DNA of 64,000 nt from 13-2-20CM-66-19 sp036273735 (GTDB taxonomy: Bacteria; Pseudomonadota; Gammaproteobacteria; Steroidobacterales; Steroidobacteraceae), in contig DASUHA010000151.1 in assembly GCA_036273735.1 (NCBI GenBank), positions 12,519 through 76,518 of the forward strand. The letters run 5' to 3'. Of the stretch, positions 32,656 to 39,558 are shown piece by piece (positions within the stretch are counted from its first letter, which is position 1; every line of letters starts with the position of its first letter). Position numbers and translations under genes: made by a program. The notes below the pieces were generated by a model, which had not been told where the DNA came from, did not search any database, and was given only the letters and a program-made list of their open reading frames with translations.

Positions 32656-33580
32656 GGACGCCCCTTGCAGAAGCGGCTCGCTGCGGGCCTACCGGCGTGA
32701 CCAGAATCAGGACGACGCTCGCTATCACCAGCGCCGAGGCGATCAGCATGCTCGGGGTCAGGCTCTCGCCCGCCGCGAAGTACGCGAGTATCAAGGCCAC
32801 CATCGGATTCACGTAAGCATGACTCGCTACCCGAGTCACCGGCAGTCGCCCGAGCAGCCATACGTACGCGGTGAATCCGACCAGGGAGCCGGCGACAACG
32901 AGATACAAAAGCGCCACCGCCGCCTTCAACGTAACGTGGGGGAGCGTTTGGAGCTCACCCGTCGTCTTCGACAGCGCCAGCAGTACCATCCCACCCAACA
33001 TCATCTGCCCGCCGGCGGTGAGCGGAAGGGACTGCGGGCGCTTCATGGAACGGGTCAGTACGGCTCCCAATGACCAAGCCGTGCCGCTTGCCAGGATGAC
33101 GAGACAGGGAAGTGCCGGAAACGCGTGTTGGTTCCTCAGCAGGAGCCACGCGACGCCGAGAAATCCGAGGAGCACCGCCGCGCCCATCCGCCAACGAAAG
33201 GGCTGCTGACGGAAGAGGAATACCTCGAACATCATGGCGGTGAGGGGCAGCGTCGCCTCGAGCACCGAGGCGACTCCTGAGGGCACGAATTGCTCGGCCC
33301 AGAAGAGCGCCGCGTAGGTTGCGACAAAGAGGCACAGCGAGGTGACGGCGATGGTCCACCACTCTCTCGATGTGGGGCTGGGATCGCCTCGTAGTCGCAT
33401 GAAGACGTAGAGGACCGCACCCGCGATGAGGAAACGCGCCCCGCTCGCAAAGAATGGCGGTAGCTGCAGCACCGCCACGCGAATCGCGAGGAAGGTCCCT
33501 CCCCAGAGGATGTAGATGGCAGCGAATGCGAGCGCCACCCGCGCGTCCAGGTGAAATTGCCGAAACTTCAGCTGTGTCAT
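32507..33580 (-). CDS. DMT-superfamily transporter, EamA family
   Basis: About ten hydrophobic helices in two EamA repeats (ALAFAAIYILWGGTFLAIRVAVLQLPPFFASGARFL and LVILASGTAWSLGAVLTRSM). Normal homology ends near VVLILVTPVGPQ, around 32680. The frame then runs about 55 further codons, the last 49 of them overlapping the ABM gene in another frame, so the annotated stop may be later than the ancestral one. Start at the Met at 33580 (33589 also possible). A promoter TTGCCG-18-TATAGT lies just upstream, in the gap shared with the divergent CGNR regulator. Likely exports a small metabolite or drug. Confidence 0.85.
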   Translation of the reverse strand: MTQLKFRQFHLDARVALAFAAIYILWGGTFLAIRVAVLQLPPFFASGARFLIAGAVLYVFMRLRGDPSPTSREWWTIAVTSLCLFVATYAALFWAEQFVPSGVASVLEATLPLTAMMFEVFLFRQQPFRWRMGAAVLLGFLGVAWLLLRNQHAFPALPCLVILASGTAWSLGAVLTRSMKRPQSLPLTAGGQMMLGGMVLLALSKTTGELQTLPHVTLKAAVALLYLVVAGSLVGFTAYVWLLGRLPVTRVASHAYVNPMVALILAYFAAGESLTPSMLIASALVIASVVLILVTPVGPQRAASARGVHAKRRNIDGCQSMARQHQFGQSRRLHEVPEGDRLSGLRRGERQSRLDAS

Positions 33581-33606
33581 AACCAGCAATTCATATATTG
33601 AAGGTT

Positions 33607-33636
33607 ACTATAGCCCCTGGCAGGCATCCGCGGCAA
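33607..33636 (-). promoter_or_regulatory. Promoter of the DMT transporter
   Basis: On the minus strand, TTGCCG (33631-33636) and TATAGT (33607-33612) are separated by 18 bases, a good sigma-70 match, 27 bases before the start codon at 33580. It lies between the divergent transporter and CGNR genes. Confidence 0.5.
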
Positions 33637-33654
33637 CCTGTAAAATATGATTTG

Positions 33655-34308
33655 ATGGTTAGCGCGACGAATCCGGTTACGCTCGGCAGGCCGGTGATCT
33701 TCGACTTGTGCGGAGGCCACCCGGTGCTGGATTTCGTGAATTCACTGGACAATCGCTTCAATGGCCAAGGCTGCATCGAGGCCTTGCAGCGCTACGAAGA
33801 TCTCCTGCAATTCACGCTTCAAACCCAACTGCTCGACTCGGCACGCGTGGCACATCTCGTACGGACGGTGACGCCGGCAGCGGGGGCACGCGCGCTACGT
33901 GAGGCCAAAGTGCTGCGCGAGGCCCTGGCGGCGACCTTGTACGCCGTGACCAGCGGGCGACCATCCCCAGCAAATGAGCTACACGCACTCGAGCGCTGCT
34001 TTCACGCCGCAGACCGCCAGCGCGAGCTGCGTTGGCAGCAAGGCACCGGCAAGCAACCGGCCCTGACGTGGTCCTGGCGGCGCGATGAAAGAGATGCAGC
34101 GCTACCGATCTGGGCGCTGGCGCATGCGGCGCGCGCTCTGCTCGTGTCTCCTGAGATGGAGCGCGTGCGCGCCTGTGAAGCAGAGACCTGCCGCTGGCTT
34201 TTTCTCGACACCAGCAAGAGTCATACGCGCCGCTGGTGCAAGATGAAGGTTTGCGGCAACCGCATGAAGGCACGCCGCTACCAGACCCGCCATTCGGGCT
34301 GGGGGTGA
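33655..34308 (+). CDS. CGNR zinc-finger / ABATE-domain transcriptional regulator
   Basis: A 217-residue protein with the N-terminal ABATE (stress-induced) domain (FDLCGGHPVLDFVNSLDNR) and a C-terminal CGNR zinc finger. The finger is CEAETCRWLFLDTSKSHTRRWCKMKVCGNRMKARRY, with Cys pairs and the name-giving Cys-Gly-Asn-Arg. Start taken at the ATG at 33655; the frame opens at 33598 but that would leave only 8 bases to the divergent transporter. Members of this group are often divergent from, and probably control, a transporter or enzyme gene, as here. Confidence 0.85.
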   Translation: MVSATNPVTLGRPVIFDLCGGHPVLDFVNSLDNRFNGQGCIEALQRYEDLLQFTLQTQLLDSARVAHLVRTVTPAAGARALREAKVLREALAATLYAVTSGRPSPANELHALERCFHAADRQRELRWQQGTGKQPALTWSWRRDERDAALPIWALAHAARALLVSPEMERVRACEAETCRWLFLDTSKSHTRRWCKMKVCGNRMKARRYQTRHSGWG

Positions 34309-34349
34309 TCGCGGGCCGCCAAAGGCCAGTGGGGTGAGTGGGGTGCGAT

Positions 34350-34401
34350 TTGACGGGGATGGCAATTCGAGCCTATTATAAGTGACCACTTTTTATGGTC
34401 A
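34350..34401 (+). promoter_or_regulatory. Promoter and operator of the Phd/VapC module
   Basis: TTGACG (34350-34355), 18 bases, TATTAT (34374-34379) forms a plausible sigma-70 promoter. Just downstream, TGACCA (34383-34388) and TGGTCA (34396-34401) are inverted around 7 bases, immediately before the antitoxin gene. Autoregulation by an antitoxin bound there would be typical of Phd/YefM modules. Confidence 0.5.
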
Positions 34402-34412
34402 TTAGGGTTGTC

Positions 34413-34697
34413 ATGGACATTTCTGCCGCGCAGTTCAAAGCGGAATGCCTCAAGCTAATGGATGAGGTCGAGAAGACCCGTCAGCCGATCATCATCACCA
34501 AGCATGGCCGTCCCGTAGCCCAGCTGGCACCCATACCCGCAGACACCGGCTCCTTGTTCGGGTATATGAAGGGCACGCTGAGGATCAACGGAGATTTGAT
34601 GGCACCGCTCGACATAGAGTGGAGCGCCTTATCTGGCGATGAGGATCACATTTACGAGGGCATTAAGCGCCCGGCAAAACCGGCTCGCAAGAAGTGA
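34413..34697 (+). CDS. Phd/YefM-family antitoxin
   Basis: A 94-residue antitoxin: MDISAAQFKAECLKLMDEVEKTRQPIIITKHGRPVAQLAPI is the classic Phd/YefM fold, with KHGRPVA the diagnostic strand. The C-terminal part is the toxin-neutralising tail. Start at the ATG at 34413 (34395 also open). Its stop overlaps the toxin GTG start by 4 bases. It binds its partner and presumably its own promoter. Confidence 0.88.
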   Translation: MDISAAQFKAECLKLMDEVEKTRQPIIITKHGRPVAQLAPIPADTGSLFGYMKGTLRINGDLMAPLDIEWSALSGDEDHIYEGIKRPAKPARKK

Positions 34698-35110
34698 GCG
34701 CCCTCCTCCTGGATACCCACATCTGGCTCTGGTACGCCGAAGGGAATGCAGAGCGGCTGACTGCAGCGGGTGTCAGGAAACTGGATCAGTCGCGCCGGGC
34801 TGAAGGGCTGCGGATCTCGCCAATTTCGATTTGGGAAATCGGGGTCCAGCACGCCAAAGGGAGAATTCAGCTCTCCTCGCCTCTTCGAGATTGGGTGCGG
34901 GACGCCCTTGCTCCAGTTGGAATCGCTCTGCTCCCACTTGACGCGGAGTCAGCCGCCGAGAGCACTCTCCTGCCGGGAGAACCTCACGGAGATCCCGCGG
35001 ACCGCTTCCTGATTGCTGCCGCACGCACCAAGGGTCTCATTCTCGCCACGCGAGACAAGGCTATCATCGACTATGGCAACTCCGGCCACGTCCGGGTTTT
35101 GGAATTGTGA
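34694..35110 (+). CDS. VapC-like PIN-domain toxin
   Basis: A 138-residue PIN-domain ribonuclease. Acidic active-site residues are at LLLDTHIWLW (first Asp), ISIWEIGV (Glu) and GDPADRFLIAAAR (Asp pair), with a further Asp in LATRDKAIIDYG. GTG start overlaps the antitoxin stop. The last base of its stop codon (35110) is the first base of the 46-bp tRNA-derived repeat, so the module abuts the genomic island but lies outside it. Confidence 0.87.
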   Translation: MSALLLDTHIWLWYAEGNAERLTAAGVRKLDQSRRAEGLRISPISIWEIGVQHAKGRIQLSSPLRDWVRDALAPVGIALLPLDAESAAESTLLPGEPHGDPADRFLIAAARTKGLILATRDKAIIDYGNSGHVRVLEL

Positions 35111-35155
35111 TTGGGGCGTGACGGAATCGAACCGTCGACCAGCGGATTAAAAGTC
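35110..35155. repeat. Attachment-site repeat, distal (attL-like)
   Basis: 46 bases identical to 43227-43272, covering the tRNA-Lys 3' half from the anticodon loop to two bases past the discriminator. It diverges exactly after AAAAGTC, where the intact tRNA continues. This is the displaced 3' end left by integration. Confidence 0.88.
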
Positions 35156-35280
35156 GTAATGCGTGCTCGCCGCGACTCCAACAGGCGCCATAGGCCATCG
35201 CGCAAGTCATTGATTCATCGAGGTCGAGCGTCGTACCGAAAGCGTCAAGAAGCGGGCCGGGGTGTGCAGAAGAGTACCTC

Positions 35281-35298
35281 ACTGCACTGAATTTGCAC
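35281..35298. repeat. Candidate integrase arm-type site, left end
   Basis: An 18-base sequence beginning ACTGCACTGA and ending TGCAC, matching 43141-43158 at 16 of 18 positions. Each copy lies just inside one island end (126 and 68 bases from the attachment repeats). Otherwise the 156 bases between the repeat and the first gene hold nothing recognisable. Confidence 0.4.
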
Positions 35299-35311
35299 TG
35301 AGCGCGGGAAG

Positions 35312-35548
35312 TCAGGCGGTCTTCGCCCCGCGAATTGTCGCCTCGCTCGGGTTCGGCGGATCCATCGGATAGTGCTCGCTCTCGTAGGCCTCGATGAGCG
35401 TAGCAAGGATGTCGAGCCGGTCGCCCTTCGGCGTGCCGGCCTTTGCGCCCCAGAGTTCTTCGACCTCTGCGAGCGCACGGTCGTAGTCCCTCTCACTTCG
35501 AATTGGTTTTAGGGCTTTCATGCTTTCTGACGCTGCAGAATCGCTCAT
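35312..35548 (-). pseudogene. Truncated HigA-like antitoxin N-terminus
   Basis: A 78-residue frame whose middle (LKPIRSERDYDRALAEVEELWGAKAGTPKGDRLDILATLIEAYESEHYPMDPPNP) matches the N-terminal helical part of HigA-type antitoxins. It stops exactly where the helix-turn-helix should begin. No toxin gene is adjacent. The ATG at 35548 overlaps the HEPN stop by 4 bases, so it is still in an operon arrangement. It may be a decayed antitoxin or a functional short dimerisation protein. Confidence 0.6.
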
Positions 35549-36012
35549 CGCCGCTTCTGCGGGACGAGATCGGGCCGTTTCGACGCGCGCCACGCGGCGA
35601 CATCCTCGATCAGCCGTCCTGCCTCAGCAATGCAGTGCTCCGCGGTCGTTGCGTCGACGTCATCACCCGTGTAGTCCGCTACGTTCCTTTGCCGCCGTAA
35701 CGTGTCCAGCACGATGAGTCGCTTGGATTCGAGGCCAATGGTCAGCGGCAGACTCTGGATGACGGTCATGTGGTGGCCCGGTCGGTTTGTTTCGGGCCTG
35801 TAACCGTGCATCATCAGTGCGGACAGCGCGCTCTGCATAATGGCCTTGTAAGCCGCGTCAAAGCGCGTTTCAGGGCTGATGCTCGTAACGCCCGCATCAC
35901 GCAGATTTCGGCGTGCCGCAACCAACAGCCGCTCGATTTCCGCGGCCTCCGGCGGGTGAGGCTTAAGCTGCCCGATCTTCAGTAGGTTTTCCAAGCTCAC
36001 CGGCGTCTCCAA
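35545..36012 (-). CDS. HEPN-domain protein, partner of MNT nucleotidyltransferase
   Basis: A 155-residue all-helical protein. RFDAAYKAIMQSALSALMMHGYRP and LRRQRNVADYTGDDVDATTAEHCIAEAGRLIEDV resemble HEPN proteins; the RN-x3-Y stretch sits where HEPN ribonucleases have R-x4-6-H. It overlaps the upstream MNT gene by 50 bp. HEPN/MNT pairs act as toxin-antitoxin systems in which the MNT partner can AMPylate the HEPN toxin. Whether this HEPN is an active RNase is uncertain because the His is replaced. Confidence 0.68.
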   Translation of the reverse strand: METPVSLENLLKIGQLKPHPPEAAEIERLLVAARRNLRDAGVTSISPETRFDAAYKAIMQSALSALMMHGYRPETNRPGHHMTVIQSLPLTIGLESKRLIVLDTLRRQRNVADYTGDDVDATTAEHCIAEAGRLIEDVAAWRASKRPDLVPQKRR

Positions 36013-36580
36013 TGACGAAGATCTTCGGCTCCTTCAACACGCGCGAAACGAAGCGATCTCTTGCCCGCCGCTTTAACCGAAAGGCTTCCTTGGACATGAC
36101 AACTGGGTTGACCTCGCGGCCGAGCCGCTCGCGCGCAGCATGACTCGCTTCCACTACATTCTCGAAGGGCACCGAACCCACGACCAGCAAATCAATGTCG
36201 CTCGTCGGCTTTTCCTTGCCCTGTGCAACCGATCCGAATACGAATGCGAGATCGATCTCGCCCGCAACCCGGCGCAGTGACTCGCGCAGCACATCCGCAA
36301 GGCCTGCTGTCTTCCGGAAAATCCCCGCGAGCTCTTCGAATATCGGAGAATCGCGTGAAGCTTGATAAAGGACTTGGTTTCCCGAGGCCCGGCGAACCAG
36401 GAGTCCAGCCCCCGTGAGCGCCTTGAGCTCGCGATGAAGCGGCCCCGCAGGTACTCCGGTCAATCGCCCGATTTCGCGCACATAAAAGCTCTCATCAGGC
36501 CTTAGCAGCAGGAGCGACAGCACCCGCCGGCGATACAGGCCGAACAGCAGCGCGACAGGCTGGACATGTCCAGTTCTCAT
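35963..36580 (-). CDS. HTH-MNT nucleotidyltransferase (antitoxin-type)
   Basis: A 205-residue protein with an N-terminal winged helix-turn-helix (FGLYRRRVLSLLLLRPDESFYVREIGRLTGVPAGPLHRELKALTGAGLL). A minimal nucleotidyltransferase domain follows: the GS motif FVFGSVAQGKEKPTSDIDLLVVG (Gly116-Ser117, Asp128, Asp130). The start is set at the ATG at 36580; the frame opens to 36619. The start codon lies inside a GTTCTCA-TAT-TGAGAAC palindrome, suggesting autoregulation by its own helix-turn-helix. Confidence 0.8.
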   Translation of the reverse strand: MRTGHVQPVALLFGLYRRRVLSLLLLRPDESFYVREIGRLTGVPAGPLHRELKALTGAGLLVRRASGNQVLYQASRDSPIFEELAGIFRKTAGLADVLRESLRRVAGEIDLAFVFGSVAQGKEKPTSDIDLLVVGSVPFENVVEASHAARERLGREVNPVVMSKEAFRLKRRARDRFVSRVLKEPKIFVIGDAGELGKPTEDRAA

Positions 36581-36609
36581 ATTGAGAACAATCGTACCAC
36601 AATTGAGAA
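36573..36609. promoter_or_regulatory. Operator repeats at the HEPN/MNT operon
   Basis: GTTCTCA (36573-36579), three bases, TGAGAAC (36583-36589) is an inverted repeat spanning the MNT start codon. A further TGAGAAC half-site lies at 36603-36609. Likely bound by the HTH part of the MNT protein. Confidence 0.5.
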
Positions 36610-36625
36610 CAGGGGCCAAGCCGCC

Positions 36626-37267
36626 CTATGCCACGCCGCCCGCAAGCAGAGCGCGAGCCAGCATAGCCGGAAATCCTAAATGCCCAGCCCCTTCTCCGAT
36701 CGCAGACATAGGGGTATCTGCAAGACGGTCCGCGATCGTTATCAGATCATCGCCGCGGGCCAGATAATGCCTGGCCTGGAACGCGAAATCGTTCATAGAG
36801 CCGAGCACGCGGCGATTGGTCGCGCGAGCGAAGCTGACCGGTTGCATGGCGGCGAGCTCAAGGTCAATCCGCTCCTGGGGAACACCGAGCCGCTCGAGGA
36901 GACCGCGCAGTGACGCGTGGAGATTGGGTATCAGACTCGCGCGCAGTTCGCGCGCGGGAAGCAGCATCGTGAGCAGGCAACGCTCACTGGTCACAATGGC
37001 GAACTCGGAATGGCCAAAACGCACGAGATGAACGTACCAGTCCCCGAGGGCACCACTCGACGCTCGGGCTTCCGGGAGTTGTTCCGGCAGTCGCAGCCGT
37101 TTCCGGACGCGTTGCGTGCAGCGGAGCGTCAACATCGCACGTCCCGCCTTGACGGTCCGCGGCGCGTTCACCACATGAGTCCGGAGTGCTCGTTTGCCGA
37201 CACGCTGATCCGCCAAAGCGTCAAAGCCTTCCACCAGTTCATCGAACAGATTGCGCTTCTTTCTCAT
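36626..37267 (-). CDS. Antitoxin N-terminal fragment fused to DUF6933-like domain
   Basis: A 213-residue protein. Residues 1-33 (KKRNLFDELVEGFDALADQRVGKRALRTHVV) look like the leader that precedes the helix-turn-helix in XRE-family antitoxins. From about residue 45 it reads as a DUF6933-like domain: LTLRCTQRVRKRL, GALGDWYVHLVRF, FAIVTSERCLLTMLLP, TNRRVLGSMNDFAFQARHYL. An internal Met at residue 45 (37135) could be the original start of the DUF6933 gene. Function unknown; it looks like a rearranged defence or toxin-antitoxin locus. Confidence 0.6.
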   Translation of the reverse strand: MRKKRNLFDELVEGFDALADQRVGKRALRTHVVNAPRTVKAGRAMLTLRCTQRVRKRLRLPEQLPEARASSGALGDWYVHLVRFGHSEFAIVTSERCLLTMLLPARELRASLIPNLHASLRGLLERLGVPQERIDLELAAMQPVSFARATNRRVLGSMNDFAFQARHYLARGDDLITIADRLADTPMSAIGEGAGHLGFPAMLARALLAGGVA

Positions 37268-37319
37268 GCGATGTGCATCATACGCAAGTGTCGGATAGTG
37301 ACAAACTGAGTATCGGAGC

Positions 37320-37344
37320 GGGCGCTGCTCCTTCAGCAGCGCCC
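37320..37344 (-). terminator. Hairpin after the mobilization operon
   Basis: A perfect 10-bp stem (GGGCGCTGCT / AGCAGCGCCC) with a 5-nt loop, beginning 5 bases past the stop of the last mobilization gene at 37349. No strong T-run follows, so termination efficiency is uncertain. Confidence 0.45.
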
Positions 37345-37348
37345 AGCA

Positions 37349-37690
37349 CTATTGGCCTCGATGCCCTGCGAGCCGCCCCGCCGCCCTACGCCCGGCGCGC
37401 GGCTTGGCACGGCCGGTTAAGCCGAGCAACCAAGCCAGGAAGGACGGTTCGTGAATTAGCAACTCCCCGCACGGAGAGTCAAAGACCGCAGCCGACAGTC
37501 CGTTCACTGCGCGACACCGGAGCGCCCACGTGACACGATTGGCGCTGAGCAAATGGGGATGTTTCGCAACAAGCTGGGCTTTGGTGACGAGCTCCGCCGT
37601 TGGCGGCACGGAAGGCGGAACGGCGATCATGAGTAGCTCGGCTTGAACAGGCGGTGGCCCGTAGCCTTTCGGATTGATGCGTGGGCTCAT
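37349..37690 (-). CDS. Small protein of unknown function in the mobilization operon
   Basis: A 113-residue protein whose ATG at 37690 overlaps the relaxase stop by 4 bases. The core AELVTKAQLVAKHPHLLSANRVTWALRCRAVNG reads like a helix-turn-helix of excisionase type, followed by GELLIHEPSFLAWLLGL. The tail is basic. It could be an excisionase or relaxosome accessory; I cannot assign it to a named family. Confidence 0.55.
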   Translation of the reverse strand: MSPRINPKGYGPPPVQAELLMIAVPPSVPPTAELVTKAQLVAKHPHLLSANRVTWALRCRAVNGLSAAVFDSPCGELLIHEPSFLAWLLGLTGRAKPRAGRRAAGRLAGHRGQ

Positions 37691-38691
37691 CGAGTACGTT
37701 CCTCTTGCCGTTCCCGCTCGCGGGTGCGCGTCCGCTCCTCCAGCTTCGCTGCCAGCTGCTCGTCCCTCGTGAGCGGTCGACGCATGGCGCCAATAAATTC
37801 CCAGATCTTCTGGGCGAGCGCGCCCTGCCCTGCAGCCAGGAGGGCATCGGCCGCGACGTTCCAACCCGCGACTACATCGCGGCGGGTGTCGAGGAGCTTC
37901 GTCTTTCCTGAATTGGGCTTGAGACCGCCATGGCGAAGCTCCTGGGTAATGCGCGTAATGCGCTGCCGGAGGTGCCTGGAATCGCCGCGCAGCGAGGCGC
38001 GATGGATACCATCCTTGAAACCTGATCGGGTCTGGCCCCTCACCGCTCGCTCAGTCGCGTTCGCAGCGATACCGTGCTCACGCAAGTGCTGTGCGAAGAG
38101 TCCGCGCCAGGCACGCAGTGTGGCCTTGCGGATGTTGAGCCGCTTCCCATCTTCGCCCACCGCCTTGATCACTAGGTGGACATGCGGATGGTCCTGGTCC
38201 GTGTGCAGGACCAGAATGTAGCGATGCTTGAGGCCGAACTCCTCCCGTGCGAAGTCCCGACTCGCCAGCAGCAGCTTCTCCGGCGGAGTCCGCTTCGGCA
38301 TCGAGAGGATGACGTTGTGAACGAGCCTCGCGGGTTTTGGACCCGGCTTGCCTCGGTATGGCCCCCGACCGTGCGCTATCGTTGAGTCGAGATCCCAGTC
38401 GGCAGTGATTTCCTTCTCGATGCCTTTCCCGTTGAGGCGCTCGCCTTCGTCGGTCTCGATGTCGAGCTCACCGTTGCGATCGATGTAGCATAGGTGGGCA
38501 ATGACACCCGCCGTGCTAGTCGCGCCACGCGTGACCTTGACGAGTACCTCGGGCGCACGAGCCACGGTCCGCGCGATCTGCTCCACCTGTGCTCGTGACA
38601 ACCAGACTCGGCCTGCCGGTCCGTGGCGGGCGAGACTCGCAATATCGAGGAGCGGCGCGTCGCGACGAGCTCTAATGGTTCTGATCCGCAT
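37687..38691 (-). CDS. Relaxase / mobilization nuclease, MOBP-like
   Basis: A 334-residue relaxase. The metal-binding motif III is VLHTDQDHPHVHLVIKAVG (His-Thr-Asp...HPHVH), characteristic of MOBP-type enzymes. The region VHNVILSMPKRTPPEKLLLASRDFA and the basic C-terminus also fit. The catalytic Tyr is not obvious by eye; candidates are near the N-terminus. Overlaps the MobC gene by 20 bp. It would nick the island's oriT and pilot the strand through a helper's conjugation machinery. Confidence 0.83.
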   Translation of the reverse strand: MRIRTIRARRDAPLLDIASLARHGPAGRVWLSRAQVEQIARTVARAPEVLVKVTRGATSTAGVIAHLCYIDRNGELDIETDEGERLNGKGIEKEITADWDLDSTIAHGRGPYRGKPGPKPARLVHNVILSMPKRTPPEKLLLASRDFAREEFGLKHRYILVLHTDQDHPHVHLVIKAVGEDGKRLNIRKATLRAWRGLFAQHLREHGIAANATERAVRGQTRSGFKDGIHRASLRGDSRHLRQRITRITQELRHGGLKPNSGKTKLLDTRRDVVAGWNVAADALLAAGQGALAQKIWEFIGAMRRPLTRDEQLAAKLEERTRTRERERQEERTR

Positions 38692-39220
38692 GTCCGATGT
38701 CCCAGCTAATCAGATTCGCCTTGATGAGTGCACGGAAATGATCGCGGAGCGCTTCGCAGACCCGCAGCATGGCTTGCACCTCCTGTAGGCCAGGCACCGC
38801 CTGGTGGGCGTCCTGCTGCAGCAGCCGGGCCATCGTGTTTAGGTTGCGGCCGATAGCCGCGAGCTCCCTCACAGAGGCTTGCAGGCTCGAGAGCTCGCGA
38901 TCGGGTAGCGGCGCAACCCTTCGCAGATGCGAGCGAACCAGAACCGACACATAGGTCGCGGCGTACATAGTCCGAGCGTTCGCCCGCTCGCGCAGCAGCG
39001 CCCGGTCCGCGGGCGCCAACCGGACCGTCAGTCGGGCATATCGTGAATCGGATGGTGAGATGGGCTCAGCGAGGTGATCGCTTGGCGCACTTGCCAGCAT
39101 CTGCTCGACGAGGCGCTTGAGCAGCGCCGATTCAGACAAACTCTGCCGCGCAGCTGCGCCCGCGAAGCGCTGCTTCGTCTCGCTGCTGATCCAAGTTGAG
39201 AGGTGTCTGCCAGCGGTCAT
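38672..39220 (-). CDS. MobC-like relaxosome accessory protein
   Basis: About 182 residues. The diagnostic part is the C-terminal helical segment LQASVRELAAIGRNLNTMARLLQQDA, typical of MobC proteins. The N-terminal part RYARLTVRLAPADRALLRERANARTMYAATYVSVLVRSHLR resembles ribbon-helix-helix DNA binding. The open frame continues to 39454, but the upstream part is Cys-rich and unlike a protein; the Met at 39220 or 39229 is preferred. It would help the relaxase open oriT. Confidence 0.75.
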   Translation of the reverse strand: MTAGRHLSTWISSETKQRFAGAAARQSLSESALLKRLVEQMLASAPSDHLAEPISPSDSRYARLTVRLAPADRALLRERANARTMYAATYVSVLVRSHLRRVAPLPDRELSSLQASVRELAAIGRNLNTMARLLQQDAHQAVPGLQEVQAMLRVCEALRDHFRALIKANLISWDIGHADQNH

Positions 39221-39558
39221 CGGCCACATTTGAAACCAGAAAACAACGCGCTGCAAACAAATTAACCGGTAGACACGTGCAGACGCCGATTGACTGCTGC
39301 ACGGGCGCAGTAGGATGAAACTTGCGCGTAAACGCAAGATTGGGACACACATGCGGCACACGCGTGCCGCGCATTGCACGCTCGTACACCAATGATCTGA
39401 CAAGCCGCTCCTGCGCGCCCTCGCCGCCAAAAAAGTGCGACGAGTAGCACGCACCTGATTGCGTCAAACAGCCGCCGATCGGCTATCCTGCCACACCGTT
39501 GCCACTTTCCGCCCTAGCTCCTCCATAGTGTTCGACCATACTCCGAGCAGAGATCAGC
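39221..39558. promoter_or_regulatory. Mobilization intergenic region with inverted repeats and candidate oriT
   Basis: 338 bases without a gene between the divergent mobC and ankyrin genes. It holds CTTGCG-N6-CGCAAG (39321-39338), GCGGCAC-N4-GTGCCGC (39353-39370), and a GCCGATCGGC palindrome (39474-39483) directly followed by TATCCTG-C. The density of symmetric elements next to mob genes fits a transfer origin and mob promoters. Confidence 0.5.
39474..39491 (+). other. Candidate oriT nic site
   Basis: GGCTATCCTGCC contains TATCCTG-C, matching the YATCCTG|Y nick consensus of MOBP relaxases such as RP4. The predicted nick is after 39490. It follows a 10-bp perfect palindrome, as many oriT sites follow an inverted repeat. 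The relaxase gene in the same island has a MOBP-type motif III. Confidence 0.45.

Noticed and set aside
35110..35155. Second tRNA-Lys gene
   Set aside because: Only the 3' half is present; the sequence diverges in the anticodon loop, so it is the displaced attachment copy, not a tRNA.
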